A stretch of 64,000 bases of DNA, taken from Bordetella sp. 02P26C-1 (GTDB lineage: Bacteria; Pseudomonadota; Gammaproteobacteria; Burkholderiales; Burkholderiaceae_B). The stretch lies in assembly GCF_009763255.1 (NCBI RefSeq), contig NZ_WSJB01000002.1:124001-188000 (forward strand), in the 5' to 3' direction. Of this stretch, positions 25,755-34,129 are shown one piece after another. Positions within the stretch are counted from its first letter, which is position 1. The number at the start of each line of letters is the position of its first letter. Under the pieces are notes generated by a model. It was not told where the DNA came from. It saw nothing but the letters and a program-made list of their open reading frames with translations, and made no database searches. The position numbers and the translations under genes were made by a program.

Positions 25755-26912
25755 ATGATCGCTAACGCGCTTAACGGCGTCCGTGTAATAGACCTTTCCA
25801 GAATCCTCGCCGGGCCCTGGTGTACCCAAAACCTGGCGGACCTGGGCGCCGAGGTCATTAAGATCGAAAAGCCCGGGAGTGGCGACGATACCCGGCAATG
25901 GGGGCCTCCCTATCTCGAAGGCGACGGACAGCAGATGTCTGCCTATTTCATGGCATGTAATCGTGGCAAGCGTTCGATCTGCCTCGATTTCAAGACGGAG
26001 GAGGGGCGGGCGCGACTGCTCCAGTTGATCCCAAGCGCGGACGTGCTGGTCGAAAACTATCGGGCGGGCACGCTCAAGCGGTACGGCCTCGATTATGAAT
26101 CGCTTGCCAAAATCAACCCGAGACTGGTCTACGCGTCCATCACCGGTTATGGACAGAGCGGGCCTAAATCGCAGCGGTCGGGTTACGACTATATCTTTCA
26201 GGGCATGGGTGGCTTAATGAGCTACACCGGCCACCCCGACGGCAAACCCGGCGCGGGCCCCTTGCGCACCGGCGTAGCGGTGATCGATATCACCACGGGC
26301 ATGTATGCCACTTCCGCCATTCTGGCGGCGCTCTTTCAGCGCGCGCAGACGGGCCACGGCGCCTGCCTCGATCTGGCCTTGATGGACGTGGCCGTGGCGA
26401 TGAATGCCAATCAGGCGGCGAACTACCTGGTCTCGGGTAAAAGTCCCGAACGCACCGGCAACGCCCATCCCAATCTCGCCCCTTACGAAGTCTTCAAAGC
26501 CGCCGACAGCTACTTCATTTTGGCGATTGGCAATGACAGCCAGTTCGCGCGCTTCTGCGAATTTTGTGATCGGTGCGAGTTAGCCGCTGACCCGCGATTC
26601 AGCACCAATAGCGGACGCATCCAGCATCTGGATGCGTTGCGCGAGGCACTCGCGGCGATCCTGATTACCCAACCCCGCAAGCATTGGACGGACGCGTTGG
26701 ATCGCTTAGGCATTTCATGGGGCGCCATCAATACGCTGGAAGAGGTGTTCGACGATGAACAGGTCAAGCACCGCCACATGCTTCAAGAGATCGATCATCC
26801 GGTACTGGGCCGGATAAAGCTCGTCGCCAACCCGATGCTCGATCCCGAGTCGCGACGGCGCCCCATACAAAACCCGCCGCCCTTATTGGGCGAACACAAT
26901 CAAAAGATCTAA
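25755..26912 (+). CDS. CaiB/BaiF family (class III) CoA-transferase
   Basis: This 385-residue protein begins LNGVRVIDLSRILAGPWCTQ, then ADLGAEVIKIEKPGSGDDTR, SICLDFKTEEGR, VLVENYRAGTLKRYGL and YASITGYGQSGP. The catalytic-Asp block is VIDITTGMYATSAILAALFQR. It moves CoA between carboxylic acids, usually activating the substrate for beta-oxidation-type steps. Start 25755 has GGAGCAGTG upstream; an earlier start at 25701 adds no conserved residues. It heads a plus-strand unit with a Bug receptor and an enoyl-CoA hydratase, which together suggest import, CoA activation and hydration of an acid. Confidence 0.92.
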   Translation: MIANALNGVRVIDLSRILAGPWCTQNLADLGAEVIKIEKPGSGDDTRQWGPPYLEGDGQQMSAYFMACNRGKRSICLDFKTEEGRARLLQLIPSADVLVENYRAGTLKRYGLDYESLAKINPRLVYASITGYGQSGPKSQRSGYDYIFQGMGGLMSYTGHPDGKPGAGPLRTGVAVIDITTGMYATSAILAALFQRAQTGHGACLDLALMDVAVAMNANQAANYLVSGKSPERTGNAHPNLAPYEVFKAADSYFILAIGNDSQFARFCEFCDRCELAADPRFSTNSGRIQHLDALREALAAILITQPRKHWTDALDRLGISWGAINTLEEVFDDEQVKHRHMLQEIDHPVLGRIKLVANPMLDPESRRRPIQNPPPLLGEHNQKI

Positions 26913-26958
26913 CACCCTGTCCACCGACAGCGGATTAATAACATCAGGAGACTAATCA

Positions 26959-27936
26959 ATGAGACCTTTGACTTATCGCCGCATCGCCTTTGCGTTTACC
27001 ACGACATTGCTGGCGAGCATGTCCTGCGCCCAGGCGGCATACCCCGAAAGACCCATTCAGCTCATTGTGCCCTACGCGCCTGGCGGAGCAACGGACGTGA
27101 TCGCGCGGATTGTCGCGCCTGGACTCGCGGACGCTTTGGGCCAACCCGTGGTCATTCTCAACAAGCCGGGCGCGGGGGGATCCCTGGGCAGTCTGGCCGC
27201 CTCGAGGGAAAAGCCCGATGGCTATACGATCGTGATGGCGGTCGAGAGCTCGCATGCGGTCAATCCCAGTGTGCAGGCCAACCCGCCCTATGATCCGGTC
27301 AAAGACTTCAGCCCTATCAGCAATTTAGCCAATGTTCTGGGGGTGCTCGACATCAATGCGAAGTCTTCCATCAAGACTTTTCCGGAACTGGTAGAAGCGA
27401 TCAAAGCCGACCCGGAAAAATTCACGTTTGGCTCATCGGGAAACGGGGGCTATAGCCACTTGTTTGGTGAACGATTCAAGAGCGCCACCGGCACGAGTAT
27501 GCTGCACGTTCCCTATAAAGGATTAGGCCCTGCGTTGACGGATCTGCTCGCCGGCCAGATTGACGTGGTGTTTGATAACTTACCCTCGTCCGCCGGTCAG
27601 ATACAAGCTGGCGGTCTGCGTGCATTAGCGGTCGCCGCGCCCGAGCGTGTGCCGCAGTTTCCGGATGTGCCCACCTATGCGGAGGTGGGCTATCCGGAGC
27701 TAAACACGCCGTCCTGGTATGGTCTGGCCGCGCCCGCCGGCGCACCCCAAGACGTCCTCGACACGCTAAACCAGGCAGTTAAAAAGGCGCTTTCGGACCC
27801 AGCCGTGATTGAGAGGCTTCGTCAGCAGGGAGCCGTTGCCGACTACACCACGCGCGAGGAATTCACCCAGATGATCCGCGAATCGAACGATCGCTGGCAG
27901 AAAGTGGTGTCGGATATCAAATTCGAGAAGCTTTAA
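26959..27936 (+). CDS. Bug/TctC family periplasmic receptor
   Basis: This 325-residue protein has signal peptide MRPLTYRRIAFAFTTTLLAS then MSCAQA, mature AYPERPIQLIVPYAPGGATDVIAR. VVILNKPGAGGSLGS has Leu in place of the usual Glu of VEN, an uncommon substitution in the ligand-side motif. KPDGYTIVMAV, HVPYKGLGPALTD and AGQIDVVFDNLP follow. It lies between the CoA-transferase and enoyl-CoA hydratase genes, gaps of 46 and 16 bp. Confidence 0.92.
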   Translation: MRPLTYRRIAFAFTTTLLASMSCAQAAYPERPIQLIVPYAPGGATDVIARIVAPGLADALGQPVVILNKPGAGGSLGSLAASREKPDGYTIVMAVESSHAVNPSVQANPPYDPVKDFSPISNLANVLGVLDINAKSSIKTFPELVEAIKADPEKFTFGSSGNGGYSHLFGERFKSATGTSMLHVPYKGLGPALTDLLAGQIDVVFDNLPSSAGQIQAGGLRALAVAAPERVPQFPDVPTYAEVGYPELNTPSWYGLAAPAGAPQDVLDTLNQAVKKALSDPAVIERLRQQGAVADYTTREEFTQMIRESNDRWQKVVSDIKFEKL

Positions 27937-27952
27937 ATCTTTCAGGATAACC

Positions 27953-28738
27953 ATGACAGAAGCAAATATGTCGGACCACGCGGATTTGACAATCGATAAC
28001 CACGGCGTGGCCACGTTGAAGATCGTCAATGCGGGTTCGCTCAACATCCTGGGCACCCCGGTCATCGCGATCCTGCGCCGGGCCTTGGCGCAAGTCAAAA
28101 CGCGGCCCGAGTTGCGCGTGCTGGTGTTGCGAGGCGAGGGCGACAAAGCCTTTGTCGCAGGCGCCGACATCAAAGAGATGGCCAGCTTCGATGTCGACCG
28201 CGCGCGCGCCTTTATCGACGGGCTGCGCCTGCTGTGCGAGGACGTCCGGCAGTTACCGGTGCCTGTCATCGCGCGCATACCGGGCTGGTGCCTTGGCGGT
28301 GGCTTGGAGTTCGCCCTCGCGTGTGACCTGCGCATCGCATCCACGCACGCCAAGCTTGGGATGCCCGAGGTGAAAGTCGGTATCCCGTCGATCATCCATG
28401 CGGCGCTGCTACCGCGTCTGGTCGGCCAAGCGCGGGCAGACTGGATTCTGTTGACGGGCGAGGTGATAGAGGCGCAGGAGGCCCTGGCCCAAGGGCTCGT
28501 ACATCGTGTCATGCCCGCCGAGCAGCTCGACGAGGAGGTCACGCGCGTCGCCCGCTTGCTGGCCGAGTTCGGTCCGGTCGTGCTCGCGCAGCAAAAGCGC
28601 TTGCTGCGCCAGTGGGAGAAAGAGCCGCTGGACACTTCGATTCAAAACGGCGTGGAGGAATTCGCGCAGGCATTTTTGACCGGCGAGCCGCAACGCTATA
28701 TGAACGAGTTCCTGCAGGCGAAGACGAAGAAGGATTGA
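27953..28738 (+). CDS. Enoyl-CoA hydratase/isomerase family protein
   Basis: This 261-residue crotonase-fold protein has the oxyanion-hole segments AFVAGADIKEM (about 64-74) and WCLGGGLEFALACDLR (about 106-121), then LGMPEVKVGIPSIIHAALLPRLVG. The Glu of LEF and the Pro-Glu of MPEVKVG are at catalytic positions for hydration. It likely hydrates a 2-enoyl-CoA produced after the neighbouring CoA-transferase. AGGA precedes the ATG. The C-terminal MNEFLQAKTKKD lacks an obvious extra domain, so it is a single-function enzyme. Confidence 0.92.
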   Translation: MTEANMSDHADLTIDNHGVATLKIVNAGSLNILGTPVIAILRRALAQVKTRPELRVLVLRGEGDKAFVAGADIKEMASFDVDRARAFIDGLRLLCEDVRQLPVPVIARIPGWCLGGGLEFALACDLRIASTHAKLGMPEVKVGIPSIIHAALLPRLVGQARADWILLTGEVIEAQEALAQGLVHRVMPAEQLDEEVTRVARLLAEFGPVVLAQQKRLLRQWEKEPLDTSIQNGVEEFAQAFLTGEPQRYMNEFLQAKTKKD

Positions 28739-28802
28739 GTCTGGGCATGGGGCACGCTACGATTTGGCTCCCGACAGCTGCAGAGTCGAAACGGAGTCAA
28801 GC

Positions 28803-29720
28803 GTGCACTACGATCTCAAGGATCTTCACCTTTTTCAGGCGATCGCAGAGGCTGGCAACTTGTCTTCCGGCGCGGCCGTCATGCACCTGACGGCTTCCTC
28901 TGCCAGCTACCGACTCAAGAATCTGGAGTACGCGGTCGGCAGTCAGTTGTTTACTCGTCATCCCAAGGGGATGAGCTTGACGCCGGCCGGGGAGGTGTTG
29001 GCTCGGCATACGAAGCAGCTGCTGGCGGGCGTTGCCACCATGCACGCAGAGCTTGGCGCCTATTCCTCTCATCTGCGCGGCAGCATACGGTTATTGGCTA
29101 ATAGCAGTTCGCTCAACAGCTTCATTATTCCCAGTTTGGCGCGATTCCTGGTTTCCAACGTAAATATCAACGTGGACCTCAGGGAGCAGGAGAGTCCGAC
29201 CATCAGTCAGTCGATTGAGGAAGGGCAGGCCGACATTGGTATTGGCGCGGACCTTGAGCGGTTACCGGGGCTGCATAGAGAACTCTATGCGGTGGATCGC
29301 CTGGTATGCGTAGTCTCCCCCGGTCATCCACTTGCGCAAGCCTTGGGCATCGGCTTTCGCGATGTTCTCGCCTACGATCTGGTGTGCGTAGAGCGTACCA
29401 GTAGCAACTATCTCTACCTCAGCCATCAGGCTCGGCTTGCCGGAATCCCGATGAAAGTACGGGTGCATGTACATAATTTCCGCGCATTGATCTATATGGT
29501 GGAATCCGGTGTTGGCGCGGCCGTCGTTCCCGCCAGCACCGCTCAGGAGGCGGCGCGAGAGCAGCGCGTGGTTGCCGTACCAATGACCGACGCATGGGCG
29601 GAGCGCAACCTCTATCTGGTGTACCCGAAGGATTCAGGTCAGCCCGAACTCGTGGGGGAATTCGCCCGTATTCTGCTGAACGATCCCCAGGTTGCCAGCG
29701 AGCGCGAGTCGGCGTTGTAA
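28803..29720 (+). CDS. LysR-type transcriptional regulator
   Basis: This 305-residue LTTR starts at GTG 28803 (VHYDLKDLHLFQAIAEAGNL) with ACGGAG upstream. A TTG at 28764 would add 13 residues without similarity. The HTH is unusual in wording, VMHLTASSASYRLKNLEYAV, but fits the family. The effector domain has LREQESPTISQSIEEGQADIGIG and ERTSSNYLYLSHQARLAG. It follows the enoyl-CoA hydratase gene by 64 bp on the same strand, so it may be co-transcribed and regulate the CoA-transferase unit. Confidence 0.9.
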   Translation: MHYDLKDLHLFQAIAEAGNLSSGAAVMHLTASSASYRLKNLEYAVGSQLFTRHPKGMSLTPAGEVLARHTKQLLAGVATMHAELGAYSSHLRGSIRLLANSSSLNSFIIPSLARFLVSNVNINVDLREQESPTISQSIEEGQADIGIGADLERLPGLHRELYAVDRLVCVVSPGHPLAQALGIGFRDVLAYDLVCVERTSSNYLYLSHQARLAGIPMKVRVHVHNFRALIYMVESGVGAAVVPASTAQEAAREQRVVAVPMTDAWAERNLYLVYPKDSGQPELVGEFARILLNDPQVASERESAL

Positions 29721-29897
29721 CGACGGTCTCCTTCGGCGATTTATTGGTCGACCCAGCAACGTCTTCAGCTAGATCGCGGGGGCCGTTTGCGAGATCGACT
29801 CCGGCTTATCTGAAGACTCTGATAACACGCTCCTCTGTGCAGCGCGCGAACTTGAGCCATAATGCACCCAACGAAATGCAATTAACGGAAAGCGAAA

Positions 29898-31037
29898 TTG
29901 CCCACGAAACAACTACTGTTATTCAACAAAGAGGGTCAAGAACGCCCCGGCCCGCATAATCCCCGAACCGCATCCATCACGGTAGAGGATGCGAATGCCG
30001 CCTTCGACCAATGGCTAATCGGTCACGTGCCTCGCCTGCGACCCAGCTCAATGAAGGTCTACCGGGCGCTTTGGGAAACCTTCTTAAGGTTCCAGGAATC
30101 CCAACGGGTCAGTTGGGAGGACACAACACCAGAGACGATCAAAGCCTTCCTCGCAAGCCTCGAGGATTCCAAGCGCCCACACCGCGAGCGTTACCAATCC
30201 GTGCTCGAACGCGCCTTCGAAGAAATCGAGCTCTTGCGCAAACCACTCAATCAGAATCCCGCATCAAAGATCGCAGTAGCCGTGCCCAAGGGCAAGGAAT
30301 GGCGTGACGCCAAGGACAACGACCCAACACAATTCTTGACCAGACTCGATCAGATCATCCTCCGAGAAGCACTACTCAAAGCCGCTGCCAAACTAAAAGG
30401 CCACACGCTCACGCCGCCTACGCGCTGGCGTCTGTCTCGCGACACCGCGATTGTCACCACGCTCTTTGCCTGCGGAGTCAAGCCAGCCGAACTGACGGTG
30501 CTTTCCGTTAATTGCATATATCGCAACGAGGAAGGCGCGCTGCTCGACACGGGTGCGTACCAGGGCTTGGCAGCCAACGAACGTGGGCACCGGCAAGATC
30601 CCAATCAGGATGCCACCCATGCTTATATCGGCGATGGTTTGGGGGCCCGGCGCATTGTCACCATCCCTGAGTGGGCCTCCGAGATCCTGGAGCAGTGGCT
30701 GGCCATTCGCGCGTTGGCCCCGAGTGGGCACGCCTCGATGCCCATTCAGCGCCTGTTTCCCGGCAACCGAGAGGTGACTGTGCATCGGCAAAGCACCGTG
30801 ATGAACCCAGCAACTCTGGTTCGAATCGTCAGGAAGTGGGGACGGGTCCATGCGGGGCTGGAACTCACCCCCCAGCGCCTGCGCAATACCTTCGGCGCCA
30901 TGCTGCTTGCCGCCGGCACGGAGTTAGGCGAGGTAGACCACGTGATGGGATATGCCCCAGGCGCGGCCAGCGCCTTCAGGCTGCGCCAAGCGTGGCTTGC
31001 CTGGTGTGCCACGCACAATGAGCACACCACGGCATAA
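29898..31037 (+). CDS. Catalytically degenerate tyrosine-recombinase-like protein
   Basis: This 379-residue protein starts with TTG. It has a SAM-like core-binding domain (VPRLRPSSMKVYRALWETFLRF, about 44-65) and a C-terminal phage-integrase fold. Landmarks align with active recombinases, but the catalytic residues are replaced: K195 for Arg I in FACGVKPAEL, Q326 for His in TPQRLRNTF, Y352 for the His of LGH, and F360 at the spacing of the nucleophilic Tyr. Only Arg II (R329) remains. An enzyme that cuts DNA is therefore unlikely; a DNA-binding or architectural role is possible. It lies in an A/T-richer patch with the ankyrin-type gene, with no recognised att site. Confidence 0.75.
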   Translation: MPTKQLLLFNKEGQERPGPHNPRTASITVEDANAAFDQWLIGHVPRLRPSSMKVYRALWETFLRFQESQRVSWEDTTPETIKAFLASLEDSKRPHRERYQSVLERAFEEIELLRKPLNQNPASKIAVAVPKGKEWRDAKDNDPTQFLTRLDQIILREALLKAAAKLKGHTLTPPTRWRLSRDTAIVTTLFACGVKPAELTVLSVNCIYRNEEGALLDTGAYQGLAANERGHRQDPNQDATHAYIGDGLGARRIVTIPEWASEILEQWLAIRALAPSGHASMPIQRLFPGNREVTVHRQSTVMNPATLVRIVRKWGRVHAGLELTPQRLRNTFGAMLLAAGTELGEVDHVMGYAPGAASAFRLRQAWLAWCATHNEHTTA

Positions 31038-31046
31038 TTACTTGCT

Positions 31047-31124
31047 GTGCCAGCACCTCCAACTCCTCACGCGAGCTCTCGACCGCGTAAGCGGTTGGAA
31101 GCCTCGCTATTGAGCTGCTGGCGC
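31047..31124. other. Highly structured convergent intergenic region
   Basis: Nested complementary segments are GTGCCAGCA (31047-31055) with TGCTGGCGC (31116-31124, one wobble pair), TCCA with TGGA, and ACCGC-GTAA-GCGGT (31082-31095). It lies between convergent genes and could be a bidirectional terminator, although neither side has a T-run. Confidence 0.35.
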
Positions 31125-31144
31125 CGCTTTCTCAGGAAGTACTG

Positions 31145-33049
31145 TTATAGATTGTATTCACGTGTCTGCCGGGAAAATAATGGACTCGTACTCTCTTGAC
31201 TCAGAAGCTGAGGGTCAATGTGTATCCCTTCGATGCTAGACCGCGGGGCACCCAAGGTGTACAAAATGATCGCGATCCGAGCCCTATCAACATTAGGCAT
31301 GTCGATGGCCAGCCGTAGTGCACTGCCGAGGTCGACAATTTTCCAGGAAATCAATTTGCCAGCGGCTTCATATTCAAATTCGTTCAATGCGCTTACCAGT
31401 GCTGCGCTCGCGTTCGCGTTAAGACGGACGAGAGTTCGCGCTAATGCTTCATTTTCCGCAAGCGCAGCATAAACAAGCTCCTTCGCACCGTCCGTGACGG
31501 TAGGGATGAATTTGCGCGCGGTGGTTTCGTCATTGTTCTGGAGACGATCAATCAACGCTCGGGTGGCAAGCGACGGTATGCCATGTGAGGCCTGCGTCGA
31601 TACGTCCGACCGCTTTGCATCGGTCTCGATTAAGGCCTCTATCGCGGGGTTCAGCTCCTCGTTGATCGCGTAGACAAGCGCTTCAATCGGGTTCACGCCT
31701 GCATCAATCAGCACCGGTACCGCAGACTTATCGAGCTTGCTCAGCCCTTTTAACGCACGCTTCCAGTCGCCGCCTTTATCAGTCAACGTTTTCACATGGG
31801 CCACGTCTTTTTTGAGCGCTGCGTCGAGGAGAAAGTAGTCGCGCTGCCTTGACGTCGCATTGCTTATAACCTGATTCTGCGCCGCTATCTGCGCGAGCGT
31901 TTCCTCGGGCAACGAGCTTATGTCAGCCCCCGCGCAAGCAAGCAGCCTGAACGCCTTTAACGCATCCTCAGGGCCTGATTCGCTATGGACCTGATCGCGA
32001 TACTTCGCCTGAACGTATCGCAAAAATGGGCCAGTAGGCACGCCCGCCGTTATCATGGTTCGTAAAGCCCGTAGATTGCCGACATTGATCGTCGAGCGAG
32101 AAACTTGAGGCTGAAACTTGCCGGCGTCGAGCAATGCCTTAATCGCCGCCGCATTGCCGAACTCCGCGATTTTTTTGCAGCGGACGAAGGCGCTCGTTAT
32201 TAACGGCGTAAGCAGACGCAGCGCGTTGGCATGGCGGACTGGATCTTCATCTCTAAAGGTTGCGGCTATCTGCTGAAATGCATCTCTTACCGCCAATGTA
32301 TGCGTGACGTTGTTCGCGGTCGCGGTCGCACAAACCAGATACAGGGCGTCCCACTGATCTGCTTTGGCCAACTTGCTAATGGCTGCCCTGACCGTCGAAA
32401 TCTCGCCGGTAAGTTGCGTCACCTTTTGGGTGTCTTGCTCAATAGCTGCCCTGACGAGCGCCTCTGAGCTCGGCGCGCCGAGGATCGTAAGCAGCCTTAT
32501 CGACTCGGGCCATTTATTTTCCACAGCGATGGCTAAAGCTTCAGTCAGATCTGGGCCTGTTCGGATCAACGTTTGCACGGCATCTCCGCGGCTACCATTC
32601 CACACAGCAGGGAGCTGAAGCACTTTTGCGAGGCTGTAGGAGACGGGTGCCCCCGCTCCGCAGAGGTGGTCGACCACGCAGGGCCCAATGTGTGAATGTA
32701 ATAGGCTGTGCTCTAACGGTGTCATGCCGTCGTCGTCTCTGGCGTTGACCAACTCGTGTACCACGTCATAGTTCAAGGCAAGGAGATGTCTGACGACTAT
32801 CGTGCTGCCACACTCCATGGCCAAGTGCAGACAGTTCCGGCCACCTTCGAAGCGTAGGCTTCCTACATCTATAGAAAAACGCATCGCCCGGTCGATGAAC
32901 GCGTCCACATCGTCATCCCGAATGGCATGCCGGATTGCAGCGATGGAGCCGTGTGCGTTTACGGAGCAATCCTCTTTTTCTGAAGAGGGGTCTGAATTGA
33001 CACGAAAAGCCGGAGACAGGCGCGAATAATTATCGAACAGATTGTCCAT
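31145..33049 (-). CDS. Ankyrin-repeat-type protein
   Basis: This 634-residue, mostly helical protein is less GC-rich than its neighbours. Recognisable ankyrin repeats lie near 70-140: RNCLHLAMECGSTIVVRHLL, and DDDGMTPLEHSLLHSHIGP. Downstream are many degenerate helix pairs of similar rhythm (ALAIAVENKWPESIRLLTIL; LVYAINEELNPAIEALIETD; LVYAALAENEALARTLVRLN). The first 30 residues are Ser/Asn-rich and lack a Sec signal. No enzyme domain or membrane segment is seen. Ankyrin proteins bind other proteins; a secreted effector or an immunity-type scaffold are both possible, without direct evidence. It is transcribed toward the recombinase-like gene. Confidence 0.75.
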   Translation of the reverse strand: MDNLFDNYSRLSPAFRVNSDPSSEKEDCSVNAHGSIAAIRHAIRDDDVDAFIDRAMRFSIDVGSLRFEGGRNCLHLAMECGSTIVVRHLLALNYDVVHELVNARDDDGMTPLEHSLLHSHIGPCVVDHLCGAGAPVSYSLAKVLQLPAVWNGSRGDAVQTLIRTGPDLTEALAIAVENKWPESIRLLTILGAPSSEALVRAAIEQDTQKVTQLTGEISTVRAAISKLAKADQWDALYLVCATATANNVTHTLAVRDAFQQIAATFRDEDPVRHANALRLLTPLITSAFVRCKKIAEFGNAAAIKALLDAGKFQPQVSRSTINVGNLRALRTMITAGVPTGPFLRYVQAKYRDQVHSESGPEDALKAFRLLACAGADISSLPEETLAQIAAQNQVISNATSRQRDYFLLDAALKKDVAHVKTLTDKGGDWKRALKGLSKLDKSAVPVLIDAGVNPIEALVYAINEELNPAIEALIETDAKRSDVSTQASHGIPSLATRALIDRLQNNDETTARKFIPTVTDGAKELVYAALAENEALARTLVRLNANASAALVSALNEFEYEAAGKLISWKIVDLGSALRLAIDMPNVDRARIAIILYTLGAPRSSIEGIHIDPQLLSQESTSPLFSRQTREYNL

Positions 33050-33330
33050 GAGAGCCCCATGAGTGAAGGTTGACTTGTGCTTCTTTACATGGGCTCGATA
33101 ACAACACGGTCACGACCACTCTTTCCGAGAGGCTCCCATAAGCGGACCGAATGAACCGAAATCTACCGGGTATTCAGTGCGACATAGGCACCCATATGCG
33201 CGCGCCTGACGCCGATGCGGGCATGCTGCCACCGACGAGCGTGTGGATCATGCTGACAAAGATCTCCATACCCGCAGCGATATTCTTCGTCTCGCGTGGC
33301 ATACCATGCCTATCGCTCTGACCGGCCGAA
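33050..33330. other. Intergenic region between ankyrin gene and metallo-hydrolase gene
   Basis: This stretch of 281 bp has no supported gene. On the minus strand the sequence 33174-33300 keeps an open frame out of phase with the metallo-hydrolase (peptide including GMEIFVSMIHTLVGGSMPAS). It could be a relic of an eroded gene, but no family was recognised. Confidence 0.3.
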
Positions 33331-34125
33331 TCAAACCGGCACAGGAGCTTCATGCAGCACCGCGATGTCGGCCGAGCCTTTGAACGCCGGATAGCGTTGC
33401 AACACGAGTGGATCGTGGCCGGGGACGACATGGTCGGGGCTGTCTGCTTCAGCGTAGAGCCGCACATGTCCTGTGAGCATGTCGGCCACGTTATAGACAA
33501 TGGGGAACGGGCGCTTGCTGTCCATGTTTTCGTAATAGTGGCTCGCGTCAGAGGCCAACACCACCCAACCGCGTTGCGTGTGAACCCGCACGGATTGCAA
33601 ACCCTTGGTATGGCCACCGATGCGCATGAGCTCAATCCCCGGCGCGAGCGTTTGATCACCATCATGAAAAGTGACGCGGTCTTGGTAGACCCGCCGTACC
33701 AATAGCGTCACGTCATCGACCGAATAGGCATGCCGCATCGGCGCGAAGCACATGCAGCGCCCCGTGGCGTAATCCATCTCGGCATCTTGCAAATGGAATC
33801 GTGCGCGGGGCAGCTTGTCGAGGTTGCCCGCATGGTCATAATGCAAATGCGTGAGGATCACGTCGTCGATATCCTCGGCCGCCACACCGAGCGCGCTCAA
33901 CGCCTCGATCGGACAGTGCAGCATCTGGCGGTTGCGGGCCTGGGCCGTGGCGGCATTGAACCCCGTGTCGATCAGGACGATGTGACCCGGGGCGCGCAGT
34001 AACCAGACAAAAAAGTCCATCGGCATGGGCCCGTCGTGCGGGTCTCCACCGATGAAGTTATCGGCCCGCTGACGAGGCATTTGCGCGTAGCGGATGGCGT
34101 AGGCTTCGTATTTCGGTAGGGACAT
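33331..34125 (-). CDS. Metallo-beta-lactamase-fold hydrolase, N-acyl-homoserine-lactonase-like
   Basis: This 264-residue protein has the MBL metal motif H-L-H-Y-D-H-A-G (VILTHLHYDHAGN, about 103-115), an upstream VLIDTGFNAATA, RIGGHTKGLQSV with its His ligand and PGHDP near the C-terminus. The H-x-H-x-D-H order and the lack of a Sec signal match AiiA-type lactonases, which open homoserine-lactone rings; hydrolysis of another lactone in this catabolic setting is equally likely. It starts 4 bp after the stop of the upstream Bug gene, so the two are co-transcribed. Confidence 0.85.
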   Translation of the reverse strand: MSLPKYEAYAIRYAQMPRQRADNFIGGDPHDGPMPMDFFVWLLRAPGHIVLIDTGFNAATAQARNRQMLHCPIEALSALGVAAEDIDDVILTHLHYDHAGNLDKLPRARFHLQDAEMDYATGRCMCFAPMRHAYSVDDVTLLVRRVYQDRVTFHDGDQTLAPGIELMRIGGHTKGLQSVRVHTQRGWVVLASDASHYYENMDSKRPFPIVYNVADMLTGHVRLYAEADSPDHVVPGHDPLVLQRYPAFKGSADIAVLHEAPVPV

Positions 34126-34129
34126 GGTG

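Noticed and set aside
28764-28802. TTG-initiated N-terminal extension of the LysR gene
   Set aside because: The 13 extra residues are not part of the LysR fold, and GTG 28803 has a better ribosome site.
31054-31100. CTCCAAC ... GTTGGAA near the recombinase-like gene looked like an integron attC site
   Set aside because: The consensus ends (RYYYAAC and GTTRRRY) are not met at both outer bases, the spacing of about 44 bases is too short, and there is no integrase of the IntI type.
33174-33665. A minus-strand open frame overlapping the metallo-hydrolase gene
   Set aside because: It overlaps the strongly supported MBL gene in another frame, with a peptide of random composition. Only the part 33174-33300 is outside, and it shows no family.
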